Source: Candidatus Adiutrix sp. (lineage in GTDB: Bacteria; Desulfobacterota; Desulfarculia; Adiutricales; Adiutricaceae). From it: a stretch of 14,327 bases of DNA. The notes under the pieces are model-generated. The model was not told the origin of the DNA, ran no database searches, and saw only the letters and a program-made list of their open reading frames with translations. The translations under genes were made by a program, and so were the position numbers. Numbering within the stretch: position 1 is the first letter of the stretch; every line of letters starts with the position of its first letter. Below, one piece after another: positions 8,908 to 14,327 of the stretch. Location of the stretch: the NCBI GenBank assembly GCA_031285975.1, contig JAITVE010000169.1, forward strand, positions 1 through 14,327, written 5' to 3'.

Positions 8908-9057
8908 CGTGACGCCCAGCGCGGTTTTCCCCGGAATGCCGTTGTCCTTCATGCTTGAGCCTGTCCGCCGCCTTGGTGAACCGAATTGCCCGCCGCGCCC
9001 CTTTGGGGCCCGGTCGCGTGACGGTTTTCGGCCATGCGCGGCGGCCCCGGAGTGTTC

Positions 9058-10446
9058 ATGAACAACCCCATCAGCTTCGACCATCGCCTCCTCGGAAATT
9101 TCTGCTGGCCGCTGCTGCTTTCCATGGTTGGGCTGTGCGCCTGCGGTCTGCTCAATTTATATAGCCTGTCCTCCTATGCCGACTTTATGGGCGAATGGTC
9201 GTGGTTTTCCCGCCAGTCCCTGTATTTCGGCGTGGCCCTGGGCGGGCTTATCGTCGCACTGTTCTTCGATTACCAACTCTTAAAACGCATTGCCTGGCCG
9301 CTGTATTTCCTCAGCGTCGTTCTGTTACTGGCGGTGTTTTTCAAGGGCAGTTCCGCCAACGAGGCCACGCGCTGGCTCGACTTGGGCTTTGTGCGCTTCC
9401 AGCCTTCAGAGGCCGCCAAGATCGCCGTCATCCTGGCCCTGGCCGCCTGGCTCTCCGACCGCGACCTGGCCAACGGCCTTGACTTTAAAGACCTGCCCAT
9501 CCCCGCCCTGATTATCCTGGTTCCCTTCGCCCTGATTCACAAACAGCCCGACCTGGGCACGGCCCTGCACCTGTTGGGGGCCGGGGCCTCGATTTTCCTG
9601 GTGTTCAAGATTCGCCCGCGCCTTTTATTGAGCATCCTGCTGGCGGTGGGCCTGGGAGCGGGGCTGATTGTTTCGCTGGCGGCCAGCGGCTCGTGGCATG
9701 TGCTTCAGGAGCGGGGCCTGATAAAGCCCCACCAGATTAACCGCATCAACACCTTTCTGAACCCCGAGCAGGATCCGTCCAACAAGGGTTTTCAGATCAT
9801 CCAGTCCCGCAACGCCGTGGGCGGCGGCCAGCTTTTCGGGCGCGGCTTCATGGCCGGCACCCAGCACCGCAACCGCTTCCTGCCCGAGGCGGAGACCGAC
9901 TTCGCCTTTGCCGCCCTGGCCGAGGAATGGGGTTTCGTGGGCAGCGTGGCCGTTCTAAGCCTGTTTCTTTGCCTTTTGAGCGCCGGGCTCATGCTGGCCC
10001 GGCGAAGCAAAGACCGCTTCGGCTGCCTGATAATTCTGGGCCTGACCTCCATGCTCTTCTGGCAGGTGGTCATCAATGTGGGCATGGTGGTGGGCCTCTT
10101 GCCGGTGGTGGGCATTCCGCTGCCGTTCATCAGCTACGGCGGCTCCTCACTGGTGGTGTGCGTCGGGGCGGTGGCCCTGGTTTTGAACGTTGGTATGCGC
10201 CGCTCCCGCTTTCAGGACGAGCCCATTCAGGAAAACCCCTTTGTCTGGAGCCTCCCCGCGAAAGACGACGACCGTTTGGTGGTCACCGTGCCGGTGCGCC
10301 GCCTGGCCATCGATACCCCCTTCAACCCGGAACTCCACCCCCGCCACCGTCTGCCCCACACCCGCCCCTGGGCCAAGTATTTGCGTAAAGCCCGCTGCGT
10401 CAGCGACTGGCAGTCCCCGGACGCCGTGGAGTTGATGAAGGACTGA
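9058..10446 (+). CDS. rodA: RodA, SEDS-family peptidoglycan glycosyltransferase, with long C-terminal tail
   Basis: The 462-residue polytopic membrane protein polymerises glycan strands from lipid II in the elongasome with PBP2. Family motifs are WLDLGFVRFQPSEAAKIA (about 107-124), KQPDLGTAL (162-170), INRINTFLNPEQDPSNKGFQ (227-246), AVGGGQLFGRGFMAGTQ (253-269), LPEAETDFAFA with the putative catalytic Asp281, and GLLPVVGIPLPFISYGGSS (346-364). About ten membrane segments are visible. The ATG at 9058 is chosen because GGAG lies 5 nt upstream; 9034 has no such site. Residues 381-462 form an 82-residue hydrophilic tail beyond the usual end of the fold (about 370-380 residues). The strict RodA versus FtsW assignment rests on the linkage to mreBCD and PBP2. 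Confidence 0.95.
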   Translation: MNNPISFDHRLLGNFCWPLLLSMVGLCACGLLNLYSLSSYADFMGEWSWFSRQSLYFGVALGGLIVALFFDYQLLKRIAWPLYFLSVVLLLAVFFKGSSANEATRWLDLGFVRFQPSEAAKIAVILALAAWLSDRDLANGLDFKDLPIPALIILVPFALIHKQPDLGTALHLLGAGASIFLVFKIRPRLLLSILLAVGLGAGLIVSLAASGSWHVLQERGLIKPHQINRINTFLNPEQDPSNKGFQIIQSRNAVGGGQLFGRGFMAGTQHRNRFLPEAETDFAFAALAEEWGFVGSVAVLSLFLCLLSAGLMLARRSKDRFGCLIILGLTSMLFWQVVINVGMVVGLLPVVGIPLPFISYGGSSLVVCVGAVALVLNVGMRRSRFQDEPIQENPFVWSLPAKDDDRLVVTVPVRRLAIDTPFNPELHPRHRLPHTRPWAKYLRKARCVSDWQSPDAVELMKD

Positions 10447-10470
10447 CCCCCGGCTTTGCTGCTTTTTCGT

Positions 10471-10509
10471 CCCCGGCCTCACCACCATGAGGCCGGGGAT
10501 TTTTTATTG
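10471..10509 (+). terminator. Rho-independent terminator after rodA
   Basis: A perfect 11-bp stem, CCCCGGCCTCA (10471-10481) and TGAGGCCGGGG (10488-10498), encloses a 6-nt loop and is followed by ATTTTTTATT. It lies 24 nt after the rodA stop and closes the rod-shape cluster. Confidence 0.96.
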
Positions 10510-10523
10510 GGAAAATTCCCGGC

Positions 10524-10552
10524 TTGACGGATGAGTAATAGATTATTATAAT
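10524..10552 (+). promoter_or_regulatory. Near-consensus sigma70 promoter of the DCCP-like operon
   Basis: TTGACG (10524-10529) and a perfect TATAAT (10547-10552) are spaced by 17 nt. Transcription would start near 10559, leaving a leader of about 73 nt with a small hairpin (TTTCGCG at 10599-10605, CGCGGAA at 10611-10617) just before the ribosome binding site GGGAG at 10622-10626. Confidence 0.85.
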
Positions 10553-10631
10553 GTCAGAAATTTGCATACACTATCGTTGCCTTCAACCTCATTATCTGTT
10601 TCGCGGGCCACGCGGAATAACGGGAGTCATC

Positions 10632-11789
10632 ATGGCACATAACGCGGCACAGTTGCCGGAAATTTTCGAGTCCTTCGGCGAAGCCAGAAAAAACGGCTTT
10701 TTGAGCATGAAAGCCTTGAAGGATAAAGGTGTTGGGGTGGTGGGCACTTTTTGCACCTACACCCCGCTGGAAGTCTTCATGGCCGCCGGTCTGGTGCCGG
10801 TGGGCCTCTGCTCCACCAGCGACGAAACCGTGGCCGAAGCCGAGAAAACCCTGCCGCGCAACCTCTGCCCCCTGATAAAGGCCAGCTACGGTTTCGCGGT
10901 GACCGATAAATGTCCCTACATGTATTTTTCCGACCTGGTGGTGGGCGAAAACACTTGCGACGGCAAAAAGAAAATGTATGAACTCCTGGGCAAAATCAAA
11001 AACGTCCACGTCATGGACTTGCCCCAGACCCAGAATAAAGCGGCCTCCAAAAAGCTCTGGAAGGACGAAATCGTCACCCTCAAGGAAAAAACAGAAGAGT
11101 GTTTTGGCGTAAAAATCAGCGACGACGACCTCCGCCGGGCTATCCGCGATAAAAACCGGGAGCGGGCGCTGCTGAAAGAATTTTACGAACTGAGCAAAGC
11201 TGTGCCGCCGCCCATGACCGGCCTCCAGCAGCTTCAACTGCTCTTTGGCGCGCAGTACAAATTTGACCACGGGCAAAAACTGGCGGAACTGCGCCAGACC
11301 ATCGACAATATTAAGGCCAGCTATGCCCAGGGCCAGCGCCCGGTGGAGGCCAAGGCCAAGCGCATTATCCTCACCGGCTGCCCCATGGGCGGGGTGACGG
11401 AAAAAGTCACCAAGGCCATTGAGGAGTCGGGCGGCGTGGTGGCGGCCTATGAAAACTGCACCGGGGCCAAGCAGATTGACCGCCAGGCGCGGGAAGACGG
11501 CGACCCCTATGAGGCCCTGGCCGAGCATTACCTGGCCATCGGGTGCAGCGTCATGACCCCCAACCCCAACCGGCTGGAGCTTCTGGAACGGCTGTGCCGG
11601 GAATTTCAGGCCGACGGCGTGGTGGAGATGGTGCTTCAGGCCTGCCACACCTACGCCGTGGAAACCCACACCATCCGCGACTTCCTGTCCGCCAGGGGCG
11701 TGCCCTTCCTCAGCCTGGAAACCGATTATTCCAGCGGCGATATCGGCCAGCTCAAAACCCGCGCCGCCGCTTTCCTTGAGATGCTATGA
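10632..11789 (+). CDS. Double-cubane cluster protein / 2-hydroxyacyl-CoA dehydratase family (YjiM-like)
   Basis: The 385-residue protein (MAHNAAQLPEIFESFGEARK) belongs to the 2-hydroxyacyl-CoA dehydratase D superfamily. As recalled, it is very close to E. coli YjiM (shared LPRNLCPLIK, DKCPYMYFSDLVVGE, TCDGKKKMYE, YENCTGAK, LQACHTYAVE). Relatives characterised in Carboxydothermus, the double-cubane cluster proteins, hold an [8Fe-9S] cluster and reduce small molecules in an ATP-driven reaction. Cysteines at 41, 60, 79, 94, 109, 250, 276, 305 and 338 are shared with YjiM and include the likely cluster ligands. Only one subunit gene and one activator are present, with no CoA-transferase or electron-transfer flavoprotein nearby, which fits the double-cubane type better than a classical heterodimeric dehydratase. 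The ATG at 10632 has GGGAG 5 nt upstream; an earlier ATG at 10551 lies inside the -10 box and is excluded. The substrate is unknown. Confidence 0.85.
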   Translation: MAHNAAQLPEIFESFGEARKNGFLSMKALKDKGVGVVGTFCTYTPLEVFMAAGLVPVGLCSTSDETVAEAEKTLPRNLCPLIKASYGFAVTDKCPYMYFSDLVVGENTCDGKKKMYELLGKIKNVHVMDLPQTQNKAASKKLWKDEIVTLKEKTEECFGVKISDDDLRRAIRDKNRERALLKEFYELSKAVPPPMTGLQQLQLLFGAQYKFDHGQKLAELRQTIDNIKASYAQGQRPVEAKAKRIILTGCPMGGVTEKVTKAIEESGGVVAAYENCTGAKQIDRQAREDGDPYEALAEHYLAIGCSVMTPNPNRLELLERLCREFQADGVVEMVLQACHTYAVETHTIRDFLSARGVPFLSLETDYSSGDIGQLKTRAAAFLEML

Positions 11790-12568
11790 GGGCCGCCATC
11801 GGCATTGACTGCGGCTCCACCTTCTGCAAGGGCGCTCTGTACGCGGACGGCCGCGTCGCCGCCCTGGCCGTGCGCCCCACCGGCTGGGACTTGGCCGCCG
11901 CCGGGCGGCGCGTCCTGGCCGATTTGCTGGAAGGCCGCCCGGAACCGGCATTGCCGGAACCGGCGGATGATGTGCCCGTGGTGGCCACGGGCTATGGCCG
12001 GGAAAAAATCCCGGCCAGCCGCACGGTCACGGAAATCACCTGCCACGCCCGGGGCGCGGAATACCTGCGGCCGGGGGTTCGCTGCGTCATCGACGTCGGC
12101 GGGCAGGACTATAAGGTTATTGCCGTCCGGGACGGCAAGGTGCAGTCCTTCCAAATGAATGACAAGTGCGCGGCGGGCTCGGGCCGCTTCCTGGAAATGG
12201 TGCTCCACCGCCTGGAAGTGCCCCTGGAGCAATTGGACGCGCTGCTGGCCGAGGAAAAATCCGTCGCCCTGAACAGCACCTGCGTGGTCTTCGCCGAGTC
12301 GGAAGTCATCGGCCTGTTGGCTCAAGGGGTGTCCCGCGCAGAAATACTGGGCGGCGTGGCGGCCTCCATGGCTGCCAAAATCGCCGGGCAGGCGGCCCGC
12401 GTGGGCCTGGCCGCCCCCGCCGTCCTGACCGGGGGCCTCTCCGCCAGCCGGGGCATCAGCCGGGCGCTCACCAAATCCCTGGGCCTGCCCGTGGAACCGA
12501 TCCCCGACGGCCTCTACGCCGGGGCCATCGGCGCGGCCTGCCTGGCTTTTGAAAGCGGCTTGCGGTGA
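11786..12568 (+). CDS. ATP-dependent activator/reductase of the DCCP-like enzyme (YjiL/HgdC family)
   Basis: The 260-residue ASKHA-fold ATPase resembles E. coli YjiL and HgdC-type activators, which form homodimers around a shared [4Fe-4S] cluster and couple ATP hydrolysis to injection of low-potential electrons into the partner enzyme. Phosphate loop 1 is IGIDCGSTFCKG (5-16), phosphate loop 2 is VIDVGGQDYKVI (101-112), and the adenosine motif is VLTGGLSASRGI (213-224). The cluster ligands are Cys128 in NDKCAAGSGRF and Cys166 in NSTCVVFAESE. Extra cysteines at 9 and 14 inside phosphate loop 1 are unusual compared with the YjiL sequence as recalled. The start overlaps the stop of the upstream gene (ATGA), so the two are translationally coupled. 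Confidence 0.88.
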   Translation: MRAAIGIDCGSTFCKGALYADGRVAALAVRPTGWDLAAAGRRVLADLLEGRPEPALPEPADDVPVVATGYGREKIPASRTVTEITCHARGAEYLRPGVRCVIDVGGQDYKVIAVRDGKVQSFQMNDKCAAGSGRFLEMVLHRLEVPLEQLDALLAEEKSVALNSTCVVFAESEVIGLLAQGVSRAEILGGVAASMAAKIAGQAARVGLAAPAVLTGGLSASRGISRALTKSLGLPVEPIPDGLYAGAIGAACLAFESGLR

Positions 12569-12588
12569 ACCCGTACATGTACTATATT
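12560..12588 (+). promoter_or_regulatory. Predicted promoter of the yefM-yoeB module
   Basis: TTGCGG (12560-12565) and TATATT (12583-12588) are spaced by 17 nt. The -35 box overlaps the end of the upstream activator gene. The operator palindrome fills the right half of the spacer, a layout expected for autorepression by the antitoxin-toxin complex. Confidence 0.6.
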
Positions 12589-12595
12589 AGGTACA
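12573..12595 (+). promoter_or_regulatory. YefM-type operator (paired TGTACA-like cores)
   Basis: GTACATGTAC at 12573-12582 is a perfect 10-bp palindrome, and a second core, GGTACA, lies at 12590-12595. The GTAC centres of the right half of the palindrome (12579-12582) and of the second core (12591-12594) are 12 bp apart. The E. coli YefM-YoeB operator is known to use two palindromes built on TGTACA cores. The site overlaps the predicted -10 region. Confidence 0.65.
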
Positions 12596-12611
12596 GAATA
12601 GGAGGCCGCCT

Positions 12612-12866
12612 ATGGACGCCATAAGCTACACCGCCGCCCGCCAGAACCTGGCCAGCACCATGAATAAAGTCATCGACGACCACGAGCCGGTCATCATTAC
12701 CCGGCAAAAAGCCGGGGCCGTGGTCATGATGTCCCTGGAAGATTTTCACGGTATGCAGGAGACCATGTACCTTTTGAGCAGCCCGGCCAACGCCGAGCAT
12801 TTGCGCGCCTCCATCGCCGACCTGGAGGCGGGGCGGGGCGTTGAAATGAGCCTGGAAGACTTATGA
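12612..12866 (+). CDS. yefM: Antitoxin YefM (Phd/YefM family)
   Basis: The 84-residue protein begins MDAISYTAARQNLASTMNKV and continues DDHEPVIITRQKAGAVVMMS, the standard Phd/YefM DNA-binding fold. The acidic C-terminal part (ADLEAGRGVEMSLEDL) is the segment that wraps and inhibits YoeB. It represses its own operon, with YoeB as co-repressor. AGGAGG at 12600-12605 precedes the ATG by 6 nt. The stop overlaps the yoeB start (ATGA), the usual arrangement. Length and sequence match the family fully. Confidence 0.96.
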   Translation: MDAISYTAARQNLASTMNKVIDDHEPVIITRQKAGAVVMMSLEDFHGMQETMYLLSSPANAEHLRASIADLEAGRGVEMSLEDL

Positions 12867-13117
12867 GGCTGGTTTTCTCTCCCGTGGCCCTTGAAAATTA
12901 CCACTATTTCAAAGAACACGCGCCGCAGACAGCCTTGAAAATCAAACGGCTCTTGGAAAGCATCAGCCAAACGCCCCACAGCGGCCTGGGTAAGCCGGAG
13001 CCGCTGAAACACGGCCTGTCCGGCTTCTGGTCGCGCCGCATTGACCGCGAGCACCGGCTGGTGTATAAAGTCGATGGCGATACGGTTTTTGTCGCGTCCT
13101 GCCGCTATCATTATTAA
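12863..13117 (+). CDS. yoeB: Toxin YoeB, ribosome-dependent mRNA endonuclease
   Basis: The 84-residue protein of the RelE/YoeB fold ends SFxSCRYHY-like as VASCRYHY. The central KPEPLKHGLSGFWSRRIDRE is nearly identical to E. coli YoeB as recalled. Catalytic residues are all present: Glu46 (in GKPE), Arg65 (in EHRLVY), His83 and Tyr84 at the C-terminus. YoeB cuts mRNA in the ribosomal A site and blocks translation initiation. Since nothing is missing, the module should be active. Coupled translation with yefM by the 4-nt overlap keeps the antitoxin in excess. Confidence 0.96.
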   Translation: MRLVFSPVALENYHYFKEHAPQTALKIKRLLESISQTPHSGLGKPEPLKHGLSGFWSRRIDREHRLVYKVDGDTVFVASCRYHY

Positions 13118-13150
13118 TATCGCGTTGAAATCATGGCCGCAGAAAATGGC

Positions 13151-13179
13151 TTGACAATTGGGGGCGGACGTGATACTAA
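13151..13179 (+). promoter_or_regulatory. Predicted promoter of rplM-rpsI
   Basis: A perfect -35 box TTGACA lies at 13151-13156. The -10 is less certain: GATACT (13172-13177, 15-nt spacer) or TACTAA (13174-13179, 17-nt spacer and preceded by TGA as in extended -10 elements). It lies 33 nt after yoeB and 82 nt before rplM. Confidence 0.6.
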
Positions 13180-13183
13180 AAGA

Positions 13184-13203
13184 GGTTCCTAACTTCAGGG
13201 ACC
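13184..13203 (+). promoter_or_regulatory. Hairpin in the rplM leader
   Basis: GGTTCCT (13184-13190) and AGGGACC (13197-13203) form a 7-bp stem with one T-G wobble and a 6-nt loop at the very start of the predicted transcript. L13 operons are autoregulated through their leaders in several bacteria, so a role in L13 feedback is possible but unproven. Confidence 0.35.
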
Positions 13204-13260
13204 GAACGACGACATCAAGCGCGGTCGCTAACGATATTTTTTGAGTACAGGAAGGCTGTC

Positions 13261-13698
13261 ATGATCACCAAAACTTTTATGGCCAAAGAAGACGAAGTCG
13301 CCAAAAAATGGTATCTGGTCGATGCGGAAGACCAGGTGCTGGGCCGCCTGGCCTCGGAGATCGCACGGCGGCTTCGCGGCAAGCATAAGGCTATTTTCAC
13401 CCCCCATAACGATACCGGCGATTTCGTGGTCGTGGTCAACGCCGAAAAGGTGCGCCTCACCGGCCGCAAGATGGATCAGAAGGTGTATTACCGCTACAGC
13501 GGCTTCATCGGCGGCCTCAAAGAGACCGTGGCCAAGACCCTTTTGATTAAAAAGCCCACGGAAATGCTTATGTTGGCCGTGCGCGGCATGTTGCCCAAAA
13601 ACAGCCTGGGCCGCCGCCAGCTTAAAAAGCTGAAGGTCTACGCAGGCGATCAGCATCCGCACAGCGCCCAGAAACCTGAAAAAATCGAACTGCTGTAA
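13261..13698 (+). CDS. rplM: 50S ribosomal protein L13
   Basis: The 145-residue large-subunit protein is needed early in 50S assembly. Recognised by [73 protein letters not shown] and [22 protein letters not shown] at 13249-13255 gives a 5-nt spacing to the ATG at 13261. A second in-frame ATG six codons in (MAKEDE) is possible, but the ribosome binding site favours the first. rpsI follows 18 nt later in the same operon. Confidence 0.97.
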   Translation: MITKTFMAKEDEVAKKWYLVDAEDQVLGRLASEIARRLRGKHKAIFTPHNDTGDFVVVVNAEKVRLTGRKMDQKVYYRYSGFIGGLKETVAKTLLIKKPTEMLMLAVRGMLPKNSLGRRQLKKLKVYAGDQHPHSAQKPEKIELL

Positions 13699-13716
13699 TA
13701 TTGAGGAGACCTTCAC

Positions 13717-14109
13717 ATGGCGGACAACAGATTCTACGCTACCGGCAAACGCAAAACCTCCATCGCCAGAGTTTGGATGACTCCCGGCGCCGGGCAGATT
13801 AATATCAACCAGCGGCCCATCGGCGAATATTTCGGCCGCGAAACCCTGCAGATGGTGGCCGAACAGGCTTTGGAGCTGACCAGCACCAAGGGCCAGTTCG
13901 ACATCTACATCCTGGCTTCCGGCGGCGGCATTGCCGGCCAGGCCGGGGCTATCCGTCACGGCATTGCCAAGGCCCTTCAGGAAAACGACCCGGCCCTGCG
14001 CCCGGCCCTGAAGAAAGCCGGTTTCCTGACCCGCGACGCCCGCAAGAAAGAGCGTAAAAAGTACGGCCAGAAAGGCGCCCGCGCCCGGTATCAGTACTCC
14101 AAGCGCTAA
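13717..14109 (+). CDS. rpsI: 30S ribosomal protein S9
   Basis: The 130-residue protein of the small-subunit head has a C-terminal tail that reaches the P-site tRNA. Motifs are [20 protein letters not shown], a [19 protein letters not shown] core, [20 protein letters not shown] and the invariant C-terminal SKR. GAGGAG about 8 nt upstream supports the ATG at 13717. It is cotranscribed with rplM and followed by a terminator. Confidence 0.97.
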   Translation: MADNRFYATGKRKTSIARVWMTPGAGQININQRPIGEYFGRETLQMVAEQALELTSTKGQFDIYILASGGGIAGQAGAIRHGIAKALQENDPALRPALKKAGFLTRDARKKERKKYGQKGARARYQYSKR

Positions 14110-14132
14110 GGCCCGTCCGAGCTTCACTCTCG

Positions 14133-14169
14133 AACCCCGGTTTCGGCTTTGGCCAGAATCGGGGTTTTT
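14133..14169 (+). terminator. Rho-independent terminator after rpsI
   Basis: AACCCCG (14133-14139) pairs with CGGGGTT (14160-14166). The stem extends inward by four more pairs including G-T wobbles, and a GGC/GCC mini-stem caps it. The stem runs into TTTTT at 14165-14169, 24 nt after the rpsI stop. Confidence 0.85.
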
Positions 14170-14176
14170 GTCGTGG

Positions 14177-14233
14177 CAGAGCATACGCATTTGAAAATCC
14201 GGCGGAGCCGTCTTTTCCAATGCGTATGCTCTG
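14177..14233 (+). repeat. 57-bp near-palindrome downstream of rpsI
   Basis: CAGAGCATACGCATT (14177-14191) and AATGCGTATGCTCTG (14219-14233) are perfect 15-bp inverted repeats. Inside them GAAAA (14193-14197) pairs with TTTTC (14213-14217), and CGGC (14200-14203) pairs with GCCG (14207-14210) around a GGA loop. No T-run follows, so it is not a simple terminator. It abuts copy B of the dispersed repeat, whose end motif AGAGC it shares. Confidence 0.8.
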
Positions 14234-14238
14234 GGCTG

Positions 14239-14327
14239 GAGCGCTTTTCTAGAGCACTTTTCTATTGCAAGGTAGTCTGCATGAAATGAAAAGCGCCCGG
14301 ATGTTTACGTATTTTGCAATTTACTAA
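14239..14327 (+). repeat. Palindromic dispersed repeat, copy B (cut by the window end)
   Basis: Positions 14250-14327 match copy A at 8805-8882 without gaps (67 of 78 identical). The left arm is duplicated here: GAGCGCTTTTCT at 14239-14250 and GAGCACTTTTCT at 14252-14263. GCGCTTTTC (14241-14249) can pair with GAAAAGCGC (14288-14296). The second hairpin is cut after TTTACTAA by the end of the window. Confidence 0.75.

Larger units (their letters stand above)
8660..9057 (+). other. 398-nt mrdA-rodA spacer with promoter and palindromic repeat
   Basis: No gene is supported in this stretch, and no terminator is evident after mrdA. Its base composition is more AT-rich than its surroundings from about 8660 to 8900. 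It contains a promoter at 8736-8764 and a two-hairpin repeat at 8805-8907, then about 150 nt of GC-rich leader up to rodA. A short open frame at 8801-9061 runs through the repeat and resembles nothing. Confidence 0.7.

Noticed and set aside
8801..9061. An 86-codon open frame through the repeat upstream of rodA
   Set aside because: It starts inside the palindromic repeat, has low-quality composition and no ribosome binding site, and its product resembles nothing.
10551..10631. An upstream ATG that would add 27 residues to the DCCP-like protein
   Set aside because: It lies within the perfect TATAAT box, has no ribosome binding site, and the extra residues do not match the family; 10632 has GGGAG upstream.
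10632..12568. Classical 2-hydroxyglutaryl-CoA or lactoyl-CoA dehydratase operon
   Set aside because: Only one dehydratase-type subunit is present, with no CoA-transferase, and the sequence is closest to the YjiM/double-cubane type.
14177..14233. The long palindrome as the rpsI terminator
   Set aside because: No T-run follows it, and a good terminator already lies at 14133-14169.
8805..14327. CRISPR array
   Set aside because: Only two dispersed repeat copies 5.4 kb apart, no regular spacers, and no cas genes in the window.

Overview
The window is GC-rich chromosomal DNA with housekeeping gene content. Every confident gene lies on the + strand. Protein sequence and gene order suggest a Gram-negative bacterium of the Desulfobacterota (former Deltaproteobacteria) type. 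The basis is the style of RpoA, L13, MreB and RodA, a complete mreBCD-PBP2-RodA elongasome, and an anaerobe's double-cubane/2-hydroxyacyl-CoA dehydratase-type enzyme with its ATP-driven activator. This placement is by family resemblance only and is tentative.

Layout. (1) Positions 1-758 hold one continuous open frame that is a chimera: an internal piece of arginyl-tRNA synthetase runs in frame into adenylate kinase that has lost its P-loop. (2) Positions 839-3730 are the end of the spc/alpha ribosomal operon: rpmJ, rpsM, rpsK, rpoA, rplQ. rpsD (S4) is missing from its usual place between rpsK and rpoA, where a 254-nt hairpin-rich spacer sits instead. A strong terminator closes this block. (3) Positions 3867-10446 are the rod-shape cluster mreB, mreC, mreD, mrdA (PBP2), rodA. 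mreB and mreC each have a promoter with the same TTGCCA -35 box. rodA is set apart by a 398-nt spacer that carries its own sigma70-type promoter and a copy of a palindromic repeat; another strong terminator follows rodA. (4) Positions 10524-12568 are a two-gene operon behind a near-consensus promoter, encoding a YjiM/DCCP-like iron-sulfur enzyme and its YjiL-like ATPase activator. (5) Positions 12560-13117 are a YefM-YoeB toxin-antitoxin module with a recognisable TGTACA-type operator. (6) Positions 13151-14109 are rplM-rpsI with promoter and terminator. (7) Positions 14177-14327 hold a 57-bp near-palindrome and a second, truncated copy of the repeat found upstream of rodA.

How the genes work together. 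The ribosomal and RNA polymerase genes supply translation and transcription. MreB filaments, MreC, MreD, the transpeptidase PBP2 and the glycosyltransferase RodA form the machine that builds the side wall of rod-shaped cells. The DCCP-like pair is a self-contained redox unit: the ATPase drives low-potential electrons onto the iron-sulfur enzyme, whose physiological substrate cannot be read from the sequence. The toxin-antitoxin pair and the repeats are the accessory elements.

The observations most worth a second look are the argS::adk junction (probably an assembly or template-switch chimera), the absent rpsD, the palindromic repeat family (one copy inside the rodA leader), and the DCCP-like operon.
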